Source of the DNA: Celeribacter ethanolicus
Lineage (GTDB): Bacteria > Pseudomonadota > Alphaproteobacteria > Rhodobacterales > Rhodobacteraceae
Length of the DNA: 64,000 nt
Direction of reading: 5' to 3'
Assembly (NCBI RefSeq): GCF_001550095.1
Contig: NZ_LRUC01000052.1
Location: 186,001 to 250,000 of the forward strand
In this document: piece by piece, positions 26,152 to 35,626 of the stretch
Layout: each line of letters opens with the position of its first letter
How positions within the stretch are numbered: position 1 is the first letter of the stretch
Notes under the pieces: generated by a model
What the model saw: the letters and a program-made list of their open reading frames with translations, nothing else
The model's database searches: none
What the model was told of the DNA's origin: nothing
Made by a program: the position numbers and the translations under genes

Positions 26152-26185
26152 GGCGCGAAAAGGTCCCCCCTTTCGCGCCGTTTTC
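26152..26185. terminator. Perfect stem-loop between flavoprotein gene and recN
   Basis: GGCGCGAAA pairs perfectly with TTTCGCGCC over nine bases around a ten-base loop, followed by G-TTTT. It lies 23 bases after the flavoprotein stop; the convergent recN stop is 110 bases further on. The remaining gap to 26294 shows nothing else. Confidence 0.75.
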
Positions 26186-26294
26186 GTGAAACAAAGCCAC
26201 TCGGAATATGCGGGCAGCTTAGCAAGACATCATTAAACTTCCGTGAAAATGCGACGGGCGACCTGTTCAACACGCCCAAAGCGCTCAGGTTAAG

Positions 26295-27947
26295 TCAGCG
26301 TGCCAAAAGCGCACGGGCCGCCTCACGCGCCGCTTCCGTGATCGTGTCGCCCGAGAGCATCCGCGCCAGCTCATCAATCCGGTTGTCCGCATCGAGCGGC
26401 GTCACCTCGGACAACGTCATCCCCGCCTCGACCCGTTTCGCGACGCGCCAGTGATGACCGCCAAGGGCCGCGACCTGCGGGCTGTGGGTGACGACGAGCA
26501 CCTGCCCCTCGTCCGAGAGCGCCTTGAGGCGGCGGCCTACGGCATCGGCGGTCGCGCCACCGACGCCGCGGTCGATCTCGTCGAAAATCATCGTCACACC
26601 GGTCTGATCGCGGGTGAGACAGACCTTGAGCGCCAACAGGAAGCGCGACAGCTCACCGCCCGAGGCGATCTTGTTCAAAGGCCCCGCGGGCGCCCCGGGG
26701 TTGGTCGCCACGGTGAAGGCCACGGCGTCACGACCTTCGGGGCCCGGTTCGCCGGGGGTGATCTCGGTCGCAAACACCGCCCGCTCCATCTTGAGCGGAG
26801 CCAGTTCGCGGCCCATCATCGCGTCGAGCTCCTGCGCCGCTTTCATGCGGGCCTCGGTGAGCGCCATGGCGGCGGCGTCATAGGCAGATTCGGCGTCACG
26901 TACGGTTTTGCCAAGCTTCGCCAGATCGCCTTCCCCGCCATCGAGGGCGGCGAGTTTCTCTCGCAGACCGTCGGCAAAGGAGCCAAGCTCGTCGGGCAGT
27001 ACATTGTGTTTGCGCGCGAGACCGCGAATGGCGAAAAGCCGCTCTTCGACCCGCTCCAACTCATGCGGATTGAATTGCAATGCTTCGATACAATCCTCGA
27101 CGCCCGCTTGCGCCTCCGCCAGTTCGTTGAGCGCCCGGCCCAGCGCGTCGATCGCCGCGTCCAGCCGCCCGTCGGCGCGATCAGACGCCCCTTCGAGCCA
27201 TTTCAGCGCATCCGTCAACATCCCTTCGCCGCCATCGTAGGACAGGGCCTGATGGGCTTTCGCCACATCGCCAGCGATCTTTTCCGCCGATTGCATCAGC
27301 CGGCGTTCGGCGTCGAGTTTGGCCTCCTCGCCCGGCTCCGGGTTCAGCCCGTCAAGCTCGCCCACCGCATGACGAAGGAACTCTTCCTCGGATTTCAAGG
27401 CGGCCTGCCGGGTCTCAGCCTCGGCAAGCGCTTTGCGTGCGGCACTTAGGGCTTTCCAAGCGCCGCGCGATGTTTCCAGAAGCGGCGCCATGCCGCCGAA
27501 GGCATCGAGCAAAAGCCGGTGCCCGCGCGGGTTCAGAAGCCCGCGGTCGTCATGTTGACCATGCAATTCCACGAGAACGTCGGACAGCCGCCGCAGCACA
27601 TCGCCCGAGACCCGCCGATCATTGACCCATGCAGTCTTGCGCCCGTCCGCCGTATTGACCCGGCGCAGGATCAGCTCACCGTCGTCGGTGTCCATGCCCA
27701 GCTCGGCCAGAACCTCTTCGGCATCGTGGCCTCTCGGCAGATCGAACACCGCCGTGACCTCGCCCTGCGCCGCGCCCGTGCGCACTAGATCGGCGCGCCC
27801 GCGCCAGCCGAGGACAAAGCCGAGACTGTCGAGGAGGATGGATTTGCCCGCGCCGGTCTCGCCGGTCAAGACATTGAGACCCGGCTGAAATTCCAATTCC
27901 AGCCGGTCGATGATCAGCATGTCCCGGATGTCGAGACTTCTCAGCAT
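26295..27947 (-). CDS. recN: DNA repair protein RecN
   Basis: RecN is an SMC-like ATPase that acts early in recombinational repair of double-strand breaks. The 550 residues match the family. Walker A is GETGAGKS at residues 29-36. The central part is coiled coil (long Ala/Glu/Arg helices from about 150 to 350). The C-terminal ABC part has the signature SGGELSRFLLAL and Walker B MIFDEIDRGVGG. The N-terminus MLRSLDIRDMLIIDRLELEF is typical. It is the last gene of the minus-strand dcw run, 13 bp after bamD, an order (lpxC-bamD-recN) common in alphaproteobacteria, so it is probably read through from upstream. Confidence 0.97.
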   Translation of the reverse strand: MLRSLDIRDMLIIDRLELEFQPGLNVLTGETGAGKSILLDSLGFVLGWRGRADLVRTGAAQGEVTAVFDLPRGHDAEEVLAELGMDTDDGELILRRVNTADGRKTAWVNDRRVSGDVLRRLSDVLVELHGQHDDRGLLNPRGHRLLLDAFGGMAPLLETSRGAWKALSAARKALAEAETRQAALKSEEEFLRHAVGELDGLNPEPGEEAKLDAERRLMQSAEKIAGDVAKAHQALSYDGGEGMLTDALKWLEGASDRADGRLDAAIDALGRALNELAEAQAGVEDCIEALQFNPHELERVEERLFAIRGLARKHNVLPDELGSFADGLREKLAALDGGEGDLAKLGKTVRDAESAYDAAAMALTEARMKAAQELDAMMGRELAPLKMERAVFATEITPGEPGPEGRDAVAFTVATNPGAPAGPLNKIASGGELSRFLLALKVCLTRDQTGVTMIFDEIDRGVGGATADAVGRRLKALSDEGQVLVVTHSPQVAALGGHHWRVAKRVEAGMTLSEVTPLDADNRIDELARMLSGDTITEAAREAARALLAR

Positions 27948-27960
27948 GGGGGTCTGAGCC

Positions 27961-28797
27961 TCAGAGCCATTCGCCGCGGATCATCTGACGATAGATCGCG
28001 CCAAGCCAGTTGTTCTCGAAGACTTTCGGTTCCAGCCCCTGCCCGGTCAGCAGCTTGTAGCTGTGCTGATACCATTCGGAGGACTGGTAGTTGTGACCCA
28101 GAATCGCGCCTGCGGTCTGTGCCTCTTCGGTGAGACCCAGCGACAGGTAGCTTTCGACCAGACGATGCAACGCCTCCGGCGTATGCTGGGTGGTCTGGAA
28201 CTGTTCCACCACCACACGGAAACGATTCACGGCGGCAGTGTAATGTTTCTTTTTCAGATAATAGCGCCCGATCTCCATTTCCTTCGCCGCGAGGTGGTCG
28301 AAGGCGAGATCGAATTTCAGGATCGCGGAGCGGGCATATTCGCTGTTGGGATAGCGTTCAATGACCACACGCAGCGCCTGCAGCGCCTGGAAGGTGAGGC
28401 CCTGATCGCGCCCCACGTCGTCGATCTGGTCGTAATAGGACAGGGCCAGCAGATACTGGGCATAGGCGGCATCTTCGTCCGCCGGGTAGAAGTCGAGGAA
28501 ACGCTGTGCCGCAACACGGGCGTTCTCATAATCCTTGTCGCGGTGATAGGAGAAGGCCTGCATGATCAACGCGCGCTTGGCCCAGTCGGAATAGGGATAA
28601 AGCCGCTCCACCTCGCCGAAATAGAAGGCCGCATCGCCGAAATCCTTTTGCGTGATCTCGAACTCGGCCCGCTCATAGATGTCATCCGCCGGATAGCCCT
28701 CGAGGTTCTCGCGCGGCGAATAATTCCCGCAGGCCGTCAGAAAAGCCATGGAAACACCGAGCGTTAAAGCCAGTTTGCCTGTTTTACATGCCGTCAT
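27961..28797 (-). CDS. bamD: Outer-membrane assembly lipoprotein BamD
   Basis: BamD is the essential lipoprotein of the BAM complex that inserts beta-barrel proteins into the outer membrane. The 278 residues start with a lipoprotein signal whose lipobox is LTAC (Cys at about residue 23). The mature part is built of TPR helices: AEFEITQKDFGDAAFYFGEV, FSYHRDKDYENARVAAQRFL, LALSYYDQI and later copies. The YPNSEYARSA segment and the opening EGYPADDIYERAE are family hallmarks. The ATG at 28797 was preferred to one six codons earlier because it begins the signal peptide directly and is preceded by AGGG. It lies between lpxC and recN. Confidence 0.93.
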   Translation of the reverse strand: MTACKTGKLALTLGVSMAFLTACGNYSPRENLEGYPADDIYERAEFEITQKDFGDAAFYFGEVERLYPYSDWAKRALIMQAFSYHRDKDYENARVAAQRFLDFYPADEDAAYAQYLLALSYYDQIDDVGRDQGLTFQALQALRVVIERYPNSEYARSAILKFDLAFDHLAAKEMEIGRYYLKKKHYTAAVNRFRVVVEQFQTTQHTPEALHRLVESYLSLGLTEEAQTAGAILGHNYQSSEWYQHSYKLLTGQGLEPKVFENNWLGAIYRQMIRGEWL

Positions 28798-29004
28798 GAA
28801 AGGCCCTACCCTCACCGTTCACCGCCCGTTTGACCGGGTCGTGTCCACACTCCTAGCACAGAAAAATCCGGTGCAAAACGCCTTAACGGCGGAAAAGTCA
28901 TCACGGCATGGAGAGTGTGCTTTGTGCGGCCAGTTTGCCCCCTGGCCTTCCCCCTGCCTCGCCCCGGTTTCCCCGCCCGGACGCACCGGGCATGGGGAGG
29001 GAGA

Positions 29005-29940
29005 TCAGGCGCAGACCGCCAGATCGGCAGGGCTGACGCCCGCGCCGGGAAGCCGCGCGGCGGTGGCCGCATCGACGGTGACGAAAGCCCAGGCACCGGG
29101 CGTGTCGAACAGCTTGCGCAGAAGCTTGTTGGTCACCGCATGGCCCGCCTTTTCGCCGACATAACGGCCAAGGATCGGCGCGCCCGCAAGGTAGAGATCG
29201 CCCAGAGCGTCGAGCATCTTGTGACGCACCGGCTCGTCATCATGGCGCAGACCGCCCGGAGAAAGCACCGCATCGCCATCGACCACCACGGCGTTCTCGA
29301 AGGTGCCACCAAGGGCCAGACCGTTTTCGCGCATGTAATCGACGTCCGCCTTGCGGCAGAAGGTGCGACAGTTCGACAGTTCGCGGACGAACGCACCATT
29401 GGCCATCACCAGATGCTTGTCCTGAACGCCGATCGCCGGGTCGGCGAAGTCGATGTGAAAGTCGATCTCCATCGTCTCGGACGGCTCGAGACGGGCGCGC
29501 GCCGTGTCGGTGACAAGCTCGACGGGCTTGAGGATTTTCAGCGCGCGGGTCGGGCCGTCCTGACGGCGCAGACCGGCGGCGAGAATAGCGTCGACGAAGG
29601 GCGCGGCAGAACCGTCGAGAATCGGCACTTCCGGCCCGTCGACGGTGATCACCGCATTGCCGATGCCACAGCCCGCAAGCGCGGCCATGATGTGTTCGAT
29701 GGTCGAAAGCTCGACCCCCTCGTCGTTGCGGATCAGCGTGCAAAGCTGAGAGGGAACGACCGCGTCCCAACGCGCCGGGATCAGCGCATCGCGGGTGTCC
29801 GACGCATCGGCTTCGATGTCGGACCGCAGGAAGGTGATGCCGCTGTTGGCGGGCGCTGGCAGGATATCCATGCGCACGGGGGCGCCGGAGTGGAGCCCCA
29901 CACCGTCGAAGCGAATTCGTTTTGCAACTGTGCTCTGCAC
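29005..29940 (-). CDS. lpxC: UDP-3-O-acyl-N-acetylglucosamine deacetylase LpxC
   Basis: LpxC is the zinc enzyme for the first committed step of lipid A synthesis. Zinc ligands are visible: H83 in STIEHIMAAL, and H240 and D244 in RHKMLDALGD; the general acid/base His is H267 in GEKAGHAVTNKL. The protein is 311 residues, the family's usual length. The start is a GTG at 29940 (VQSTVAKRIRF): GAGG lies exactly six bases upstream, whereas a GTG at 29952 lies upstream of that site and an ATG is absent. It sits between ftsZ and bamD. A 312-bp gap towards ftsZ contains the ftsZ terminator, so lpxC probably has its own promoter. Confidence 0.96.
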   Translation of the reverse strand: MQSTVAKRIRFDGVGLHSGAPVRMDILPAPANSGITFLRSDIEADASDTRDALIPARWDAVVPSQLCTLIRNDEGVELSTIEHIMAALAGCGIGNAVITVDGPEVPILDGSAAPFVDAILAAGLRRQDGPTRALKILKPVELVTDTARARLEPSETMEIDFHIDFADPAIGVQDKHLVMANGAFVRELSNCRTFCRKADVDYMRENGLALGGTFENAVVVDGDAVLSPGGLRHDDEPVRHKMLDALGDLYLAGAPILGRYVGEKAGHAVTNKLLRKLFDTPGAWAFVTVDAATAARLPGAGVSPADLAVCA

Positions 29941-30158
29941 CACCGGCCTCACAATCTTTCAATCTTGTTGCGCATCGGAGTTCGCGGACAGATTTGGGTT
30001 TCTCCGCGCCGACGCGTCTTGTTAACCCGCACCTAACCAATCCGGTTCACCAAGCTCAACTCAATCTTTGTAACCGATTGAAACATGGTCACGCGGAGAG
30101 AGGCAAAAACCCGCGCACATCTTTGCCGAAACGCGGCAACTCCCTTGAAACAAAAGAA
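29941..30158. other. lpxC leader region
   Basis: This is the left part of the 312-bp gap between ftsZ (stop 30253) and lpxC (start 29940); no gene is visible. It must hold the lpxC promoter because a terminator closes ftsZ at 30159-30182. The one recognisable motif is the near-consensus CtrA-type box at 30022-30036. A clear -35/-10 pair was not found. Confidence 0.4.
30022..30036. promoter_or_regulatory. CtrA-like box (TTAG-N7-TTAA on the minus strand) upstream of lpxC
   Basis: TTAACCCGCACCTAA matches the alphaproteobacterial CtrA consensus TTAA-N7-TTAA in seven of eight positions with the correct seven-base spacer. It lies 82-96 bases before the lpxC start. CtrA control of envelope and division genes is established in Caulobacter; a role here is inference and chance is possible. 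Confidence 0.3.
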
Positions 30159-30182
30159 AAAGGCCGCCTTCTGGCGACCTTT
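30159..30182 (-). terminator. Rho-independent terminator of ftsZ
   Basis: On the minus strand AAAGGTCGCC pairs with GGCGGCCTTT (one mismatch) around a four-base loop and is followed by a T-rich run (complement of 30148-30158). It begins 70 bases after the ftsZ stop and closes the ftsQ-ftsA-ftsZ segment. Confidence 0.7.
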
Positions 30183-30252
30183 CAAATGCTGCAATCTTCG
30201 TGAATGTGATCTTGAGACCGGGGCCTCAAAGCGCTCCACTCACGGATTTATG

Positions 30253-31887
30253 TCAGTTCGCCTGACGACGCAGGAAGGCCGGGATTTCGATCTTTTCCTG
30301 CTCCGGGTTCGGATCCTGATCCTCGTCATAGGCCTGATGCACCTGCGGGCGGACCTGCGGCTGGGCACCGAAACGGGCCTGCGGCTGCGGTGCCGCGGAA
30401 CGGGCTTCCGGCTCATTGTGCCCGGTCATGCGTCCGATCAGCGAGTTGATCCCGAAGCGACCACCCTTGGCTTCCGCGGCGGGCTGCTGATGCTGCGGCG
30501 CGGGCTGGTGCTGCTGCGGACGCATGTCGGCCCGGGGCTGTTTCGACACGGCGGCCTGCAGACGGGCCAGAGCCTCCGGCGAAGGCGTGCCCGGTGCGGG
30601 AGCGCGCGGAGCAACGAAGCTTTCGGCTTCGGGCTCGTGCATCGCCGGTTGCGGCATCGGCTGCGGACGCGGCTGATAGGCGGGCGGCGGCAGATCGTCG
30701 TCGAGCGCACGGAACTCTTCGCGGCGCTCTTCACGACGGTGGCTTTCCTGCGGATCGAACACGTCGAGGGTCGGCTGAGCCGGTTCGGCCGCATGTTCCA
30801 CCGCAGCGGCGGCTGCGACGGCGGCGGGCGCGGCCTGCTCCATCTTCTCTTCGACCACATCCGGGGTTTGCAGCGGCTCGGCCAGACGGCGACGCGGCAC
30901 CGGCATTTCTTCGAGCGTCGTGCGGGCGTCAATGCCCGTGGCCACCACGGAGACGCGCATCGCGCCGTCCATATCGGTGTCCAGCGTGGAGCCGACGATG
31001 ATGTTGGCGTCCGGATCGACCTCTTCACGGATGCGGTTCGCGGCTTCGTCCAGTTCGAACAGGGTCAGGTCGTAGCCACCGGTGATGTTGATCAGCACGC
31101 CTTTCGCGCCTTTGAGCGAAATCTCGTCGAGGAGCGGGTTGGCGATGGCTTTTTCGGCGGCCTGAATGGCGCGATCTTCGCCGGTCGCATCGCCCGTGCC
31201 CATCATCGCCTTGCCCATTTCGTCCATCACGGAACGTACATCGGCGAAGTCGAGGTTGATGAGGCCCGGACGGACCATCAGGTCGGAGATGCCCTTGACG
31301 CCTTGGTAAAGCACGTCATCGGCCATGGAGAAGGCCTCGGTGAAGGTGGTTTTCTCGTTGGCGAGACGGAACAGGTTCTGGTTCGGAATCACGATCAGCG
31401 TGTCGACCATCTTCTGAAGCTGATCGACGCCCTCGTCGGCCTGACGCATGCGTTTCGCGCCTTCGAACTGGAACGGCTTGGTCACGACGCCGACGGTCAG
31501 CACGCCCAGTTCACGGGCAGCCTGCGCGATGATCGGAGCGGCGCCTGTGCCAGTGCCACCGCCCATGCCGGCGGTGATGAAGCACATGTGGGCCCCTGCC
31601 AGGTGATCGACGATCTGTTCGATGCTCTCTTCGGCAGCCGCCGCGCCGACGGAGGGGCGCGCACCGGCGCCAAGACCCTCGGTCACTTTCACACCCATCT
31701 GGATGCGGTGTTGCGCCTTGGCGTGTTGCAGCGCCTGCGCGTCGGTGTTCGCCACGACGAAATCGACGCCTTCAAGCTGCTTCTCGATCATGTTGTTGAC
31801 CGCGTTGCCGCCAGCACCACCGACACCAAACACCGTGATTTTCGGTTTCAACTCGTCCCGCTCGGGCATCGTCAGATTCAAAGCCAT
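30253..31887 (-). CDS. ftsZ: Cell division protein FtsZ
   Basis: FtsZ is the tubulin-like GTPase that forms the cytokinetic ring. The protein is 544 residues, long because of a linker that is rich in Ala, Pro and Gln and extends from about 320 to 525, typical of alphaproteobacteria. The GTP-binding tubulin signature GGGTGTG is at residues 109-115, the N-terminal loop is [14 protein letters not shown] and the T7 catalytic loop is in [11 protein letters not shown]. The last residues IPAFLRRQ are the conserved C-terminal peptide that binds FtsA and others. The start at 31887 matches family N-termini; the frame stays open further up. A 399-bp gap separates it from ftsA, room for its own promoters. 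Confidence 0.98.
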   Translation of the reverse strand: MALNLTMPERDELKPKITVFGVGGAGGNAVNNMIEKQLEGVDFVVANTDAQALQHAKAQHRIQMGVKVTEGLGAGARPSVGAAAAEESIEQIVDHLAGAHMCFITAGMGGGTGTGAAPIIAQAARELGVLTVGVVTKPFQFEGAKRMRQADEGVDQLQKMVDTLIVIPNQNLFRLANEKTTFTEAFSMADDVLYQGVKGISDLMVRPGLINLDFADVRSVMDEMGKAMMGTGDATGEDRAIQAAEKAIANPLLDEISLKGAKGVLINITGGYDLTLFELDEAANRIREEVDPDANIIVGSTLDTDMDGAMRVSVVATGIDARTTLEEMPVPRRRLAEPLQTPDVVEEKMEQAAPAAVAAAAAVEHAAEPAQPTLDVFDPQESHRREERREEFRALDDDLPPPAYQPRPQPMPQPAMHEPEAESFVAPRAPAPGTPSPEALARLQAAVSKQPRADMRPQQHQPAPQHQQPAAEAKGGRFGINSLIGRMTGHNEPEARSAAPQPQARFGAQPQVRPQVHQAYDEDQDPNPEQEKIEIPAFLRRQAN

Positions 31888-32286
31888 GAGTACCGCCTGT
31901 GTTCTTTTAGCTGTTGTGCTCAGGGTCGTCGCACCTTCTGCACGCTTCCCCGACTGTCCCCACCCCTGAATCGGGGCAAAATTCACCTATTCACGATAAA
32001 TCCTATGGGGTTTCGCCCGTCTCGTCATCCCCAAAACATGAGATTGCCACAAAATATGGGGATACGGCCCGCTTATTTAGGCGGGATTTTGCGCAAAACG
32101 GCAGATTTAGGGGATAGATTCCGACAGAACCCAAGAGCACGCATCACGAACGCGCGCCCGAAGCCTCACGGGCTTCGCCTTTCAACCATCATGCCGGGGC
32201 CCTGCTCGACCACTCTCCTGCGCGTCGCGAGGCGGAGACTTTGTTATGGCAAACCCTAACACAGCCCCCCGCCCGGCCGCAATCTC
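31888..32286. other. ftsZ upstream region with symmetric elements
   Basis: No gene is visible in this 399-bp gap between ftsA and ftsZ. It contains a perfect 12-bp palindrome TTTTGCGCAAAA at 32087-32098, directly next to CCCGC/GCGGG arms around TTATTTAG, and three ATCCCC/GGGGAT elements at 32027, 32058 and 32110. Near ftsA a CGAAGCC/GGGCTTCG hairpin (32160-32178) could mark the ftsA mRNA end. Such a long leader fits the separate regulation of ftsZ known in other alphaproteobacteria. I could not assign a promoter. Confidence 0.45.
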
Positions 32287-33618
32287 TTACCAGTTGTCCT
32301 TGAACCAGCGCATCGCGCGTTTGAGCGAGCGCGCCGGGTAGCGTTCGGCGGGAATCTCGAAATCCCACCATTCGTCTTGCGGATTGGCCGCGAAGAGGCA
32401 CAACCCGACGGCAGAGGCAAAGGCCGCGCCGGTCGCAGCCTGCGGCAGGCCCTGAACCCGCAGGGGGCGGCCAATGCGCACATTCTGACCGAGGATCTTC
32501 GGCGCCAGCGTGTCCAGGCCGGGGATTTGCGAACCGCCGCCGGTCAGCACGATCTGCTGGCTGGGCATGTGCTCGAACCCCGCCGCATCGAGACATTCGC
32601 GCACGCCTTCGAGGATTTCCTCGACGCGCGGGCGGATGATGCCGATCAGTTCGGCGCGCGACACGGTGCGACGGTCTTTCTCCCAATCGCCGCAATCGCT
32701 GCCCACTTCGATCATCTCGCGGTCATCCATGCCGGTGGCGACAAGCCCGCCGTAAAAGGTCTTGATCCGCTCGGCGGTGGCAAAGGGAATTTGCAGCCCC
32801 ATGGCAATGTCGGAGGTCACATGCTCGCCGCCCATGCGCACGCTATCGGCATAGATCATGTGTTTCTTCATGAAGATCGACACATCGGTCGCGCCACCGC
32901 CGAGATCGACACAGGCCGCGCCCAGCTCCTGCTCATCCTCGACGAGGGCGGAAATGCCGGAGACATAAGCGCCCGAGGCCAGCCCCGCGACTTCGAGATC
33001 GCAACGCTTGATACAGTACAGAAGGTTCTGGATCGTCGCCGTGTCCACCGTCAGCATATGCATGTCGACGGCAAGGCTCTGGCCGATCTGACCGCGCGGG
33101 TCCTTGAGGCCGGAGCGGTGGTCGAGCTGGAAGTTCACCGGCTGGGCGTGCAACACTTCGCGATGGGTGCCGTACTCCGGCACGTCGGAGGAGGCGAGCA
33201 CGCGGGCGACGTCCTGTTCGGACACGGTGTCATATTCCACATCCACCTGCCCCGCGATGCCGTAGGAGCGCGGGCTGCCGCCGGAGAAACAGGCGATGAC
33301 GTGGTCGACCCGGGTCTGCGCCATTTTCTGGGCGGCCTGAACCGCGGTACGGATCGCGCGTTCGGTCTCCGGCATGGAATCGATCTCGCCGAAACGCACC
33401 CCGCGCGAGCGCGTGGTGGCGGCCCCGATGACGCGGAAGGACGACTGACCGGCCAGCGCCCCGACCCCATCGCCGCCCATGAAGCGTTCGCCGTCGAAGC
33501 GCAACACCAGACAGGCAATCTTGGAGGTGCCGACATCGAGAATGGCGATCACGCCACGCTGCAGAGCGGCCTTGCGCATGTTCCGCATGGCCCGCTGGGC
33601 CTCGTACAAATCGGTCAT
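32287..33618 (-). CDS. ftsA: Cell division protein FtsA
   Basis: FtsA is the actin-like protein that anchors FtsZ filaments to the membrane and recruits later division proteins. The 443 residues show the actin-fold phosphate loops: IAILDVGTSKIACLVL near residues 24-39 and ACVDLGGGATDVSIF near 235-249, plus the adenosine loop IVLTGGGSQIPGLD. The C-terminus (PARSLKRAMRWFKDNW) is the expected amphipathic membrane-targeting helix. The start overlaps the ftsQ stop by four bases (ATGA), indicating coupled translation. Between residues 1 and 23 there is a short basic extension. Confidence 0.97.
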   Translation of the reverse strand: MTDLYEAQRAMRNMRKAALQRGVIAILDVGTSKIACLVLRFDGERFMGGDGVGALAGQSSFRVIGAATTRSRGVRFGEIDSMPETERAIRTAVQAAQKMAQTRVDHVIACFSGGSPRSYGIAGQVDVEYDTVSEQDVARVLASSDVPEYGTHREVLHAQPVNFQLDHRSGLKDPRGQIGQSLAVDMHMLTVDTATIQNLLYCIKRCDLEVAGLASGAYVSGISALVEDEQELGAACVDLGGGATDVSIFMKKHMIYADSVRMGGEHVTSDIAMGLQIPFATAERIKTFYGGLVATGMDDREMIEVGSDCGDWEKDRRTVSRAELIGIIRPRVEEILEGVRECLDAAGFEHMPSQQIVLTGGGSQIPGLDTLAPKILGQNVRIGRPLRVQGLPQAATGAAFASAVGLCLFAANPQDEWWDFEIPAERYPARSLKRAMRWFKDNW

Positions 33619-34598
33619 CTGTAAGACACTCCAAGTTCGACGCCGCGCAGGCGCTTGAGTTCGTCCTGAGCGGCCTCGGTCAGCCGCACTGTCGGTCGGG
33701 TCGGGCGGCGCATGTCGACGCTTGCGACATCGCGGCCCAAAAGGTCTTTCGCCTGATCGAGCGCCACCACCTGCGCCAGCGCGCCGAGCGGGTTCTCTTC
33801 CGGCAGCATGATCACCTGATCGCGGTCCAGAACGACGTTCCAGCGCCGCTCGCCCACGCGCACCAGCCCGCGCATCCGCGGCAGAAGCGGACCGGCGGAC
33901 TTGAGAAGTGCCAGCGCCTCGACCACCGCGCGCTCCGCGCCCTCGCCCGCGATCAGCGGCAGGTCGGGCCGGTCGCCCCGATGCGGCAATTCCGCCACCC
34001 GGTGGCCTTCGGCATCGAGCATTTCGAGCCCGGCGGAAGAGCGCCAGATCACGGCGGGGGTGCGTTCGGTGATGTCGATCTGAAGAATGCCGCCCGCACG
34101 CACATGCAGCCCGGCGGACGCGACGGCGTCGAGATCCTCGATCTGCTCGAGCATTTCCGGCAGATCGAGATCGAAGGAGGAAATCGGGAAATCCACCGCA
34201 GCAATCTCGCGAATGTCCTCGGCCAGAGGTGCGGAGGCACCGTCAATCGCCATGAGTTTCACCATGAACTCGGGACGGTTCTGGATCTCGCTTTTCCACA
34301 GCGCGATCTGATCGGTGAAAGCGGTACGGTTGTCCTCGGACGCGAACCACAGCCCGACGCAGGCCGCCACGGCCGCCATCGGCGCGATGCGGCGCAGGAA
34401 GAAACGAAAGGACGGCGTGAGCCAGAGCCGGTTCATCCGGTAAGCGGCGCGCGACGGCGCCGGGTCACGAGGGCGCTGAGGGGCGGCCTCCGTGTCCCCC
34501 CGGCGGGCCCGGATCGCACGGGCCACGGCCTCGGAGACACGGGCAGAGCCGCCTGCGGTCGGGCCTTTGGCAAACTCGATCGGATCTACCGGTCGCAT
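33615..34598 (-). CDS. ftsQ: Cell division protein FtsQ
   Basis: FtsQ is the bitopic membrane protein that links the cytoplasmic ring to the periplasmic FtsL/FtsB and septal synthase. It is 327 residues. Residues 1-70 are a basic, Arg/Pro-rich cytoplasmic tail, one membrane helix follows ([16 protein letters not shown], about 70-88), then the POTRA domain ([21 protein letters not shown]) and the beta domain ending near [20 protein letters not shown] is the family's conserved POTRA-beta junction. The ATG at 34598 lies inside the end of ddlB (13-base overlap), with GGAGG seven bases upstream; a longer frame is the antisense of nothing known and was rejected. Confidence 0.93.
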   Translation of the reverse strand: MRPVDPIEFAKGPTAGGSARVSEAVARAIRARRGDTEAAPQRPRDPAPSRAAYRMNRLWLTPSFRFFLRRIAPMAAVAACVGLWFASEDNRTAFTDQIALWKSEIQNRPEFMVKLMAIDGASAPLAEDIREIAAVDFPISSFDLDLPEMLEQIEDLDAVASAGLHVRAGGILQIDITERTPAVIWRSSAGLEMLDAEGHRVAELPHRGDRPDLPLIAGEGAERAVVEALALLKSAGPLLPRMRGLVRVGERRWNVVLDRDQVIMLPEENPLGALAQVVALDQAKDLLGRDVASVDMRRPTRPTVRLTEAAQDELKRLRGVELGVSYR

Positions 34599-35497
34599 GA
34601 GGCGTCCTCCACCATCCAGGCACAGAACTGACCGAAGCTGATGCCGCTTTTTTGCGCCTGTTCCGGCGACAGAGAGGTCGGCGTCATCCCCGGCTGGGTG
34701 TTGGTTTCCAAAAGCACGAGACCGTCGATGCCGCGGGCTTCGTCCCAGCGGAAATCGGTACGCGACAGGCCGCGGCAACCGAGCGCCTTGTGGGCACGCA
34801 GCGCATAGTCCTGACAGGCGGCGGTGATCTCGGCGGGGATCTCGGCCGGGCAGACATGGCGCGAACCGCCCGCCTTGTATTTGGCGTCGTAATCGTACCA
34901 GCCGTCGGTGAGGATATCGGTGACGGAAAGCGCCTTGTCGCCCATCACGGAGCAGGTCAGCTCGCGGCCCGGCGCATAGGCTTCGACCATCACGACGGCA
35001 GGCATGTCTTCCGACAGGCGCGGCGCGTTGGAGCCTTCGCGCACGATATAGACCCCCACAGACGAGCCTTCGTTATAGGGTTTCACCACATAGGGCGGGT
35101 CCATCACATGACCGGCTTCGACCTCGAGACGCGAGGCCAGCGTGGAGGGCACGACCGGCAGACCGGCGGCACGGTAGACCTCTTTGGTCTTTTCCTTGTC
35201 CATGGCGAGGGCCGAGGCCAGCACGCCGGAATGGGTGTAGGGGAGGCGCAGCCATTCCAGAAGCCCCTGCACACAACCGTCTTCGCCGAACCGGCCATGC
35301 AGCGCGTTGAACACGACATCGGGCTGACACGCGGCCAATTGCGCGCACAGATCCTCGCCCGCGTCGATCTCAACAACTTCGAATCCTTCACCCCGAAGCG
35401 CCTTGGCGCATTCCAGACCGGAGGACAAAGACACTTCGCGCTCTGACGAAGGCCCGCCCTTGATCACGGCCACTTTCGGGGACTGCCTGCTCGACAT
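34586..35497 (-). CDS. ddlB: D-alanine--D-alanine ligase
   Basis: DdlB joins two D-Ala with ATP to make the dipeptide that MurF adds to the peptidoglycan precursor. The protein is 303 residues, an ATP-grasp enzyme. [15 protein letters not shown] is the N-terminal D-Ala site, [22 protein letters not shown] the second landmark, [11 protein letters not shown] the ATP-grasp loop, and [15 protein letters not shown] the metal-binding end. The start at 35497 ([15 protein letters not shown]) fits the family; GAGG lies nine bases upstream. The 3' end overlaps ftsQ. It follows murB after a 129-bp gap with self-complementary CGACCC/GGGTCG elements. Confidence 0.96.
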   Translation of the reverse strand: MSSRQSPKVAVIKGGPSSEREVSLSSGLECAKALRGEGFEVVEIDAGEDLCAQLAACQPDVVFNALHGRFGEDGCVQGLLEWLRLPYTHSGVLASALAMDKEKTKEVYRAAGLPVVPSTLASRLEVEAGHVMDPPYVVKPYNEGSSVGVYIVREGSNAPRLSEDMPAVVMVEAYAPGRELTCSVMGDKALSVTDILTDGWYDYDAKYKAGGSRHVCPAEIPAEITAACQDYALRAHKALGCRGLSRTDFRWDEARGIDGLVLLETNTQPGMTPTSLSPEQAQKSGISFGQFCAWMVEDASCDR

Positions 35498-35529
35498 GTC
35501 CACTCGCCTCAATATGGGATCGTCTTTTG

Positions 35530-35564
35530 CGACCCGCTCCATTTTGGGTCGTCTAGCGCGACCC
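35530..35564. promoter_or_regulatory. CGACCC / GGGTCG / CGACCC three-arm element before ddlB
   Basis: The first and third arms (35530-35535, 35559-35564) can each pair with the middle arm (35546-35551), so two mutually exclusive stems are possible in the mRNA leader of ddlB. It lies in the 129-bp gap after murB, 33-67 bases upstream of the ddlB start. Whether it acts as a weak terminator, attenuator or nothing is open. Confidence 0.3.
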
Positions 35565-35626
35565 TTTGAAAAACGCCCCGTTTCGGGATCTGTCTTCACG
35601 CCCTGCTCAGGACGCTGTTCCAGCTC

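Noticed and set aside
32155-32180. Hairpin CGAAGCC/GGGCTTCG after ftsA as an intrinsic terminator
   Set aside because: No T-run follows on the minus strand. It is kept only as a possible structure in the region note.
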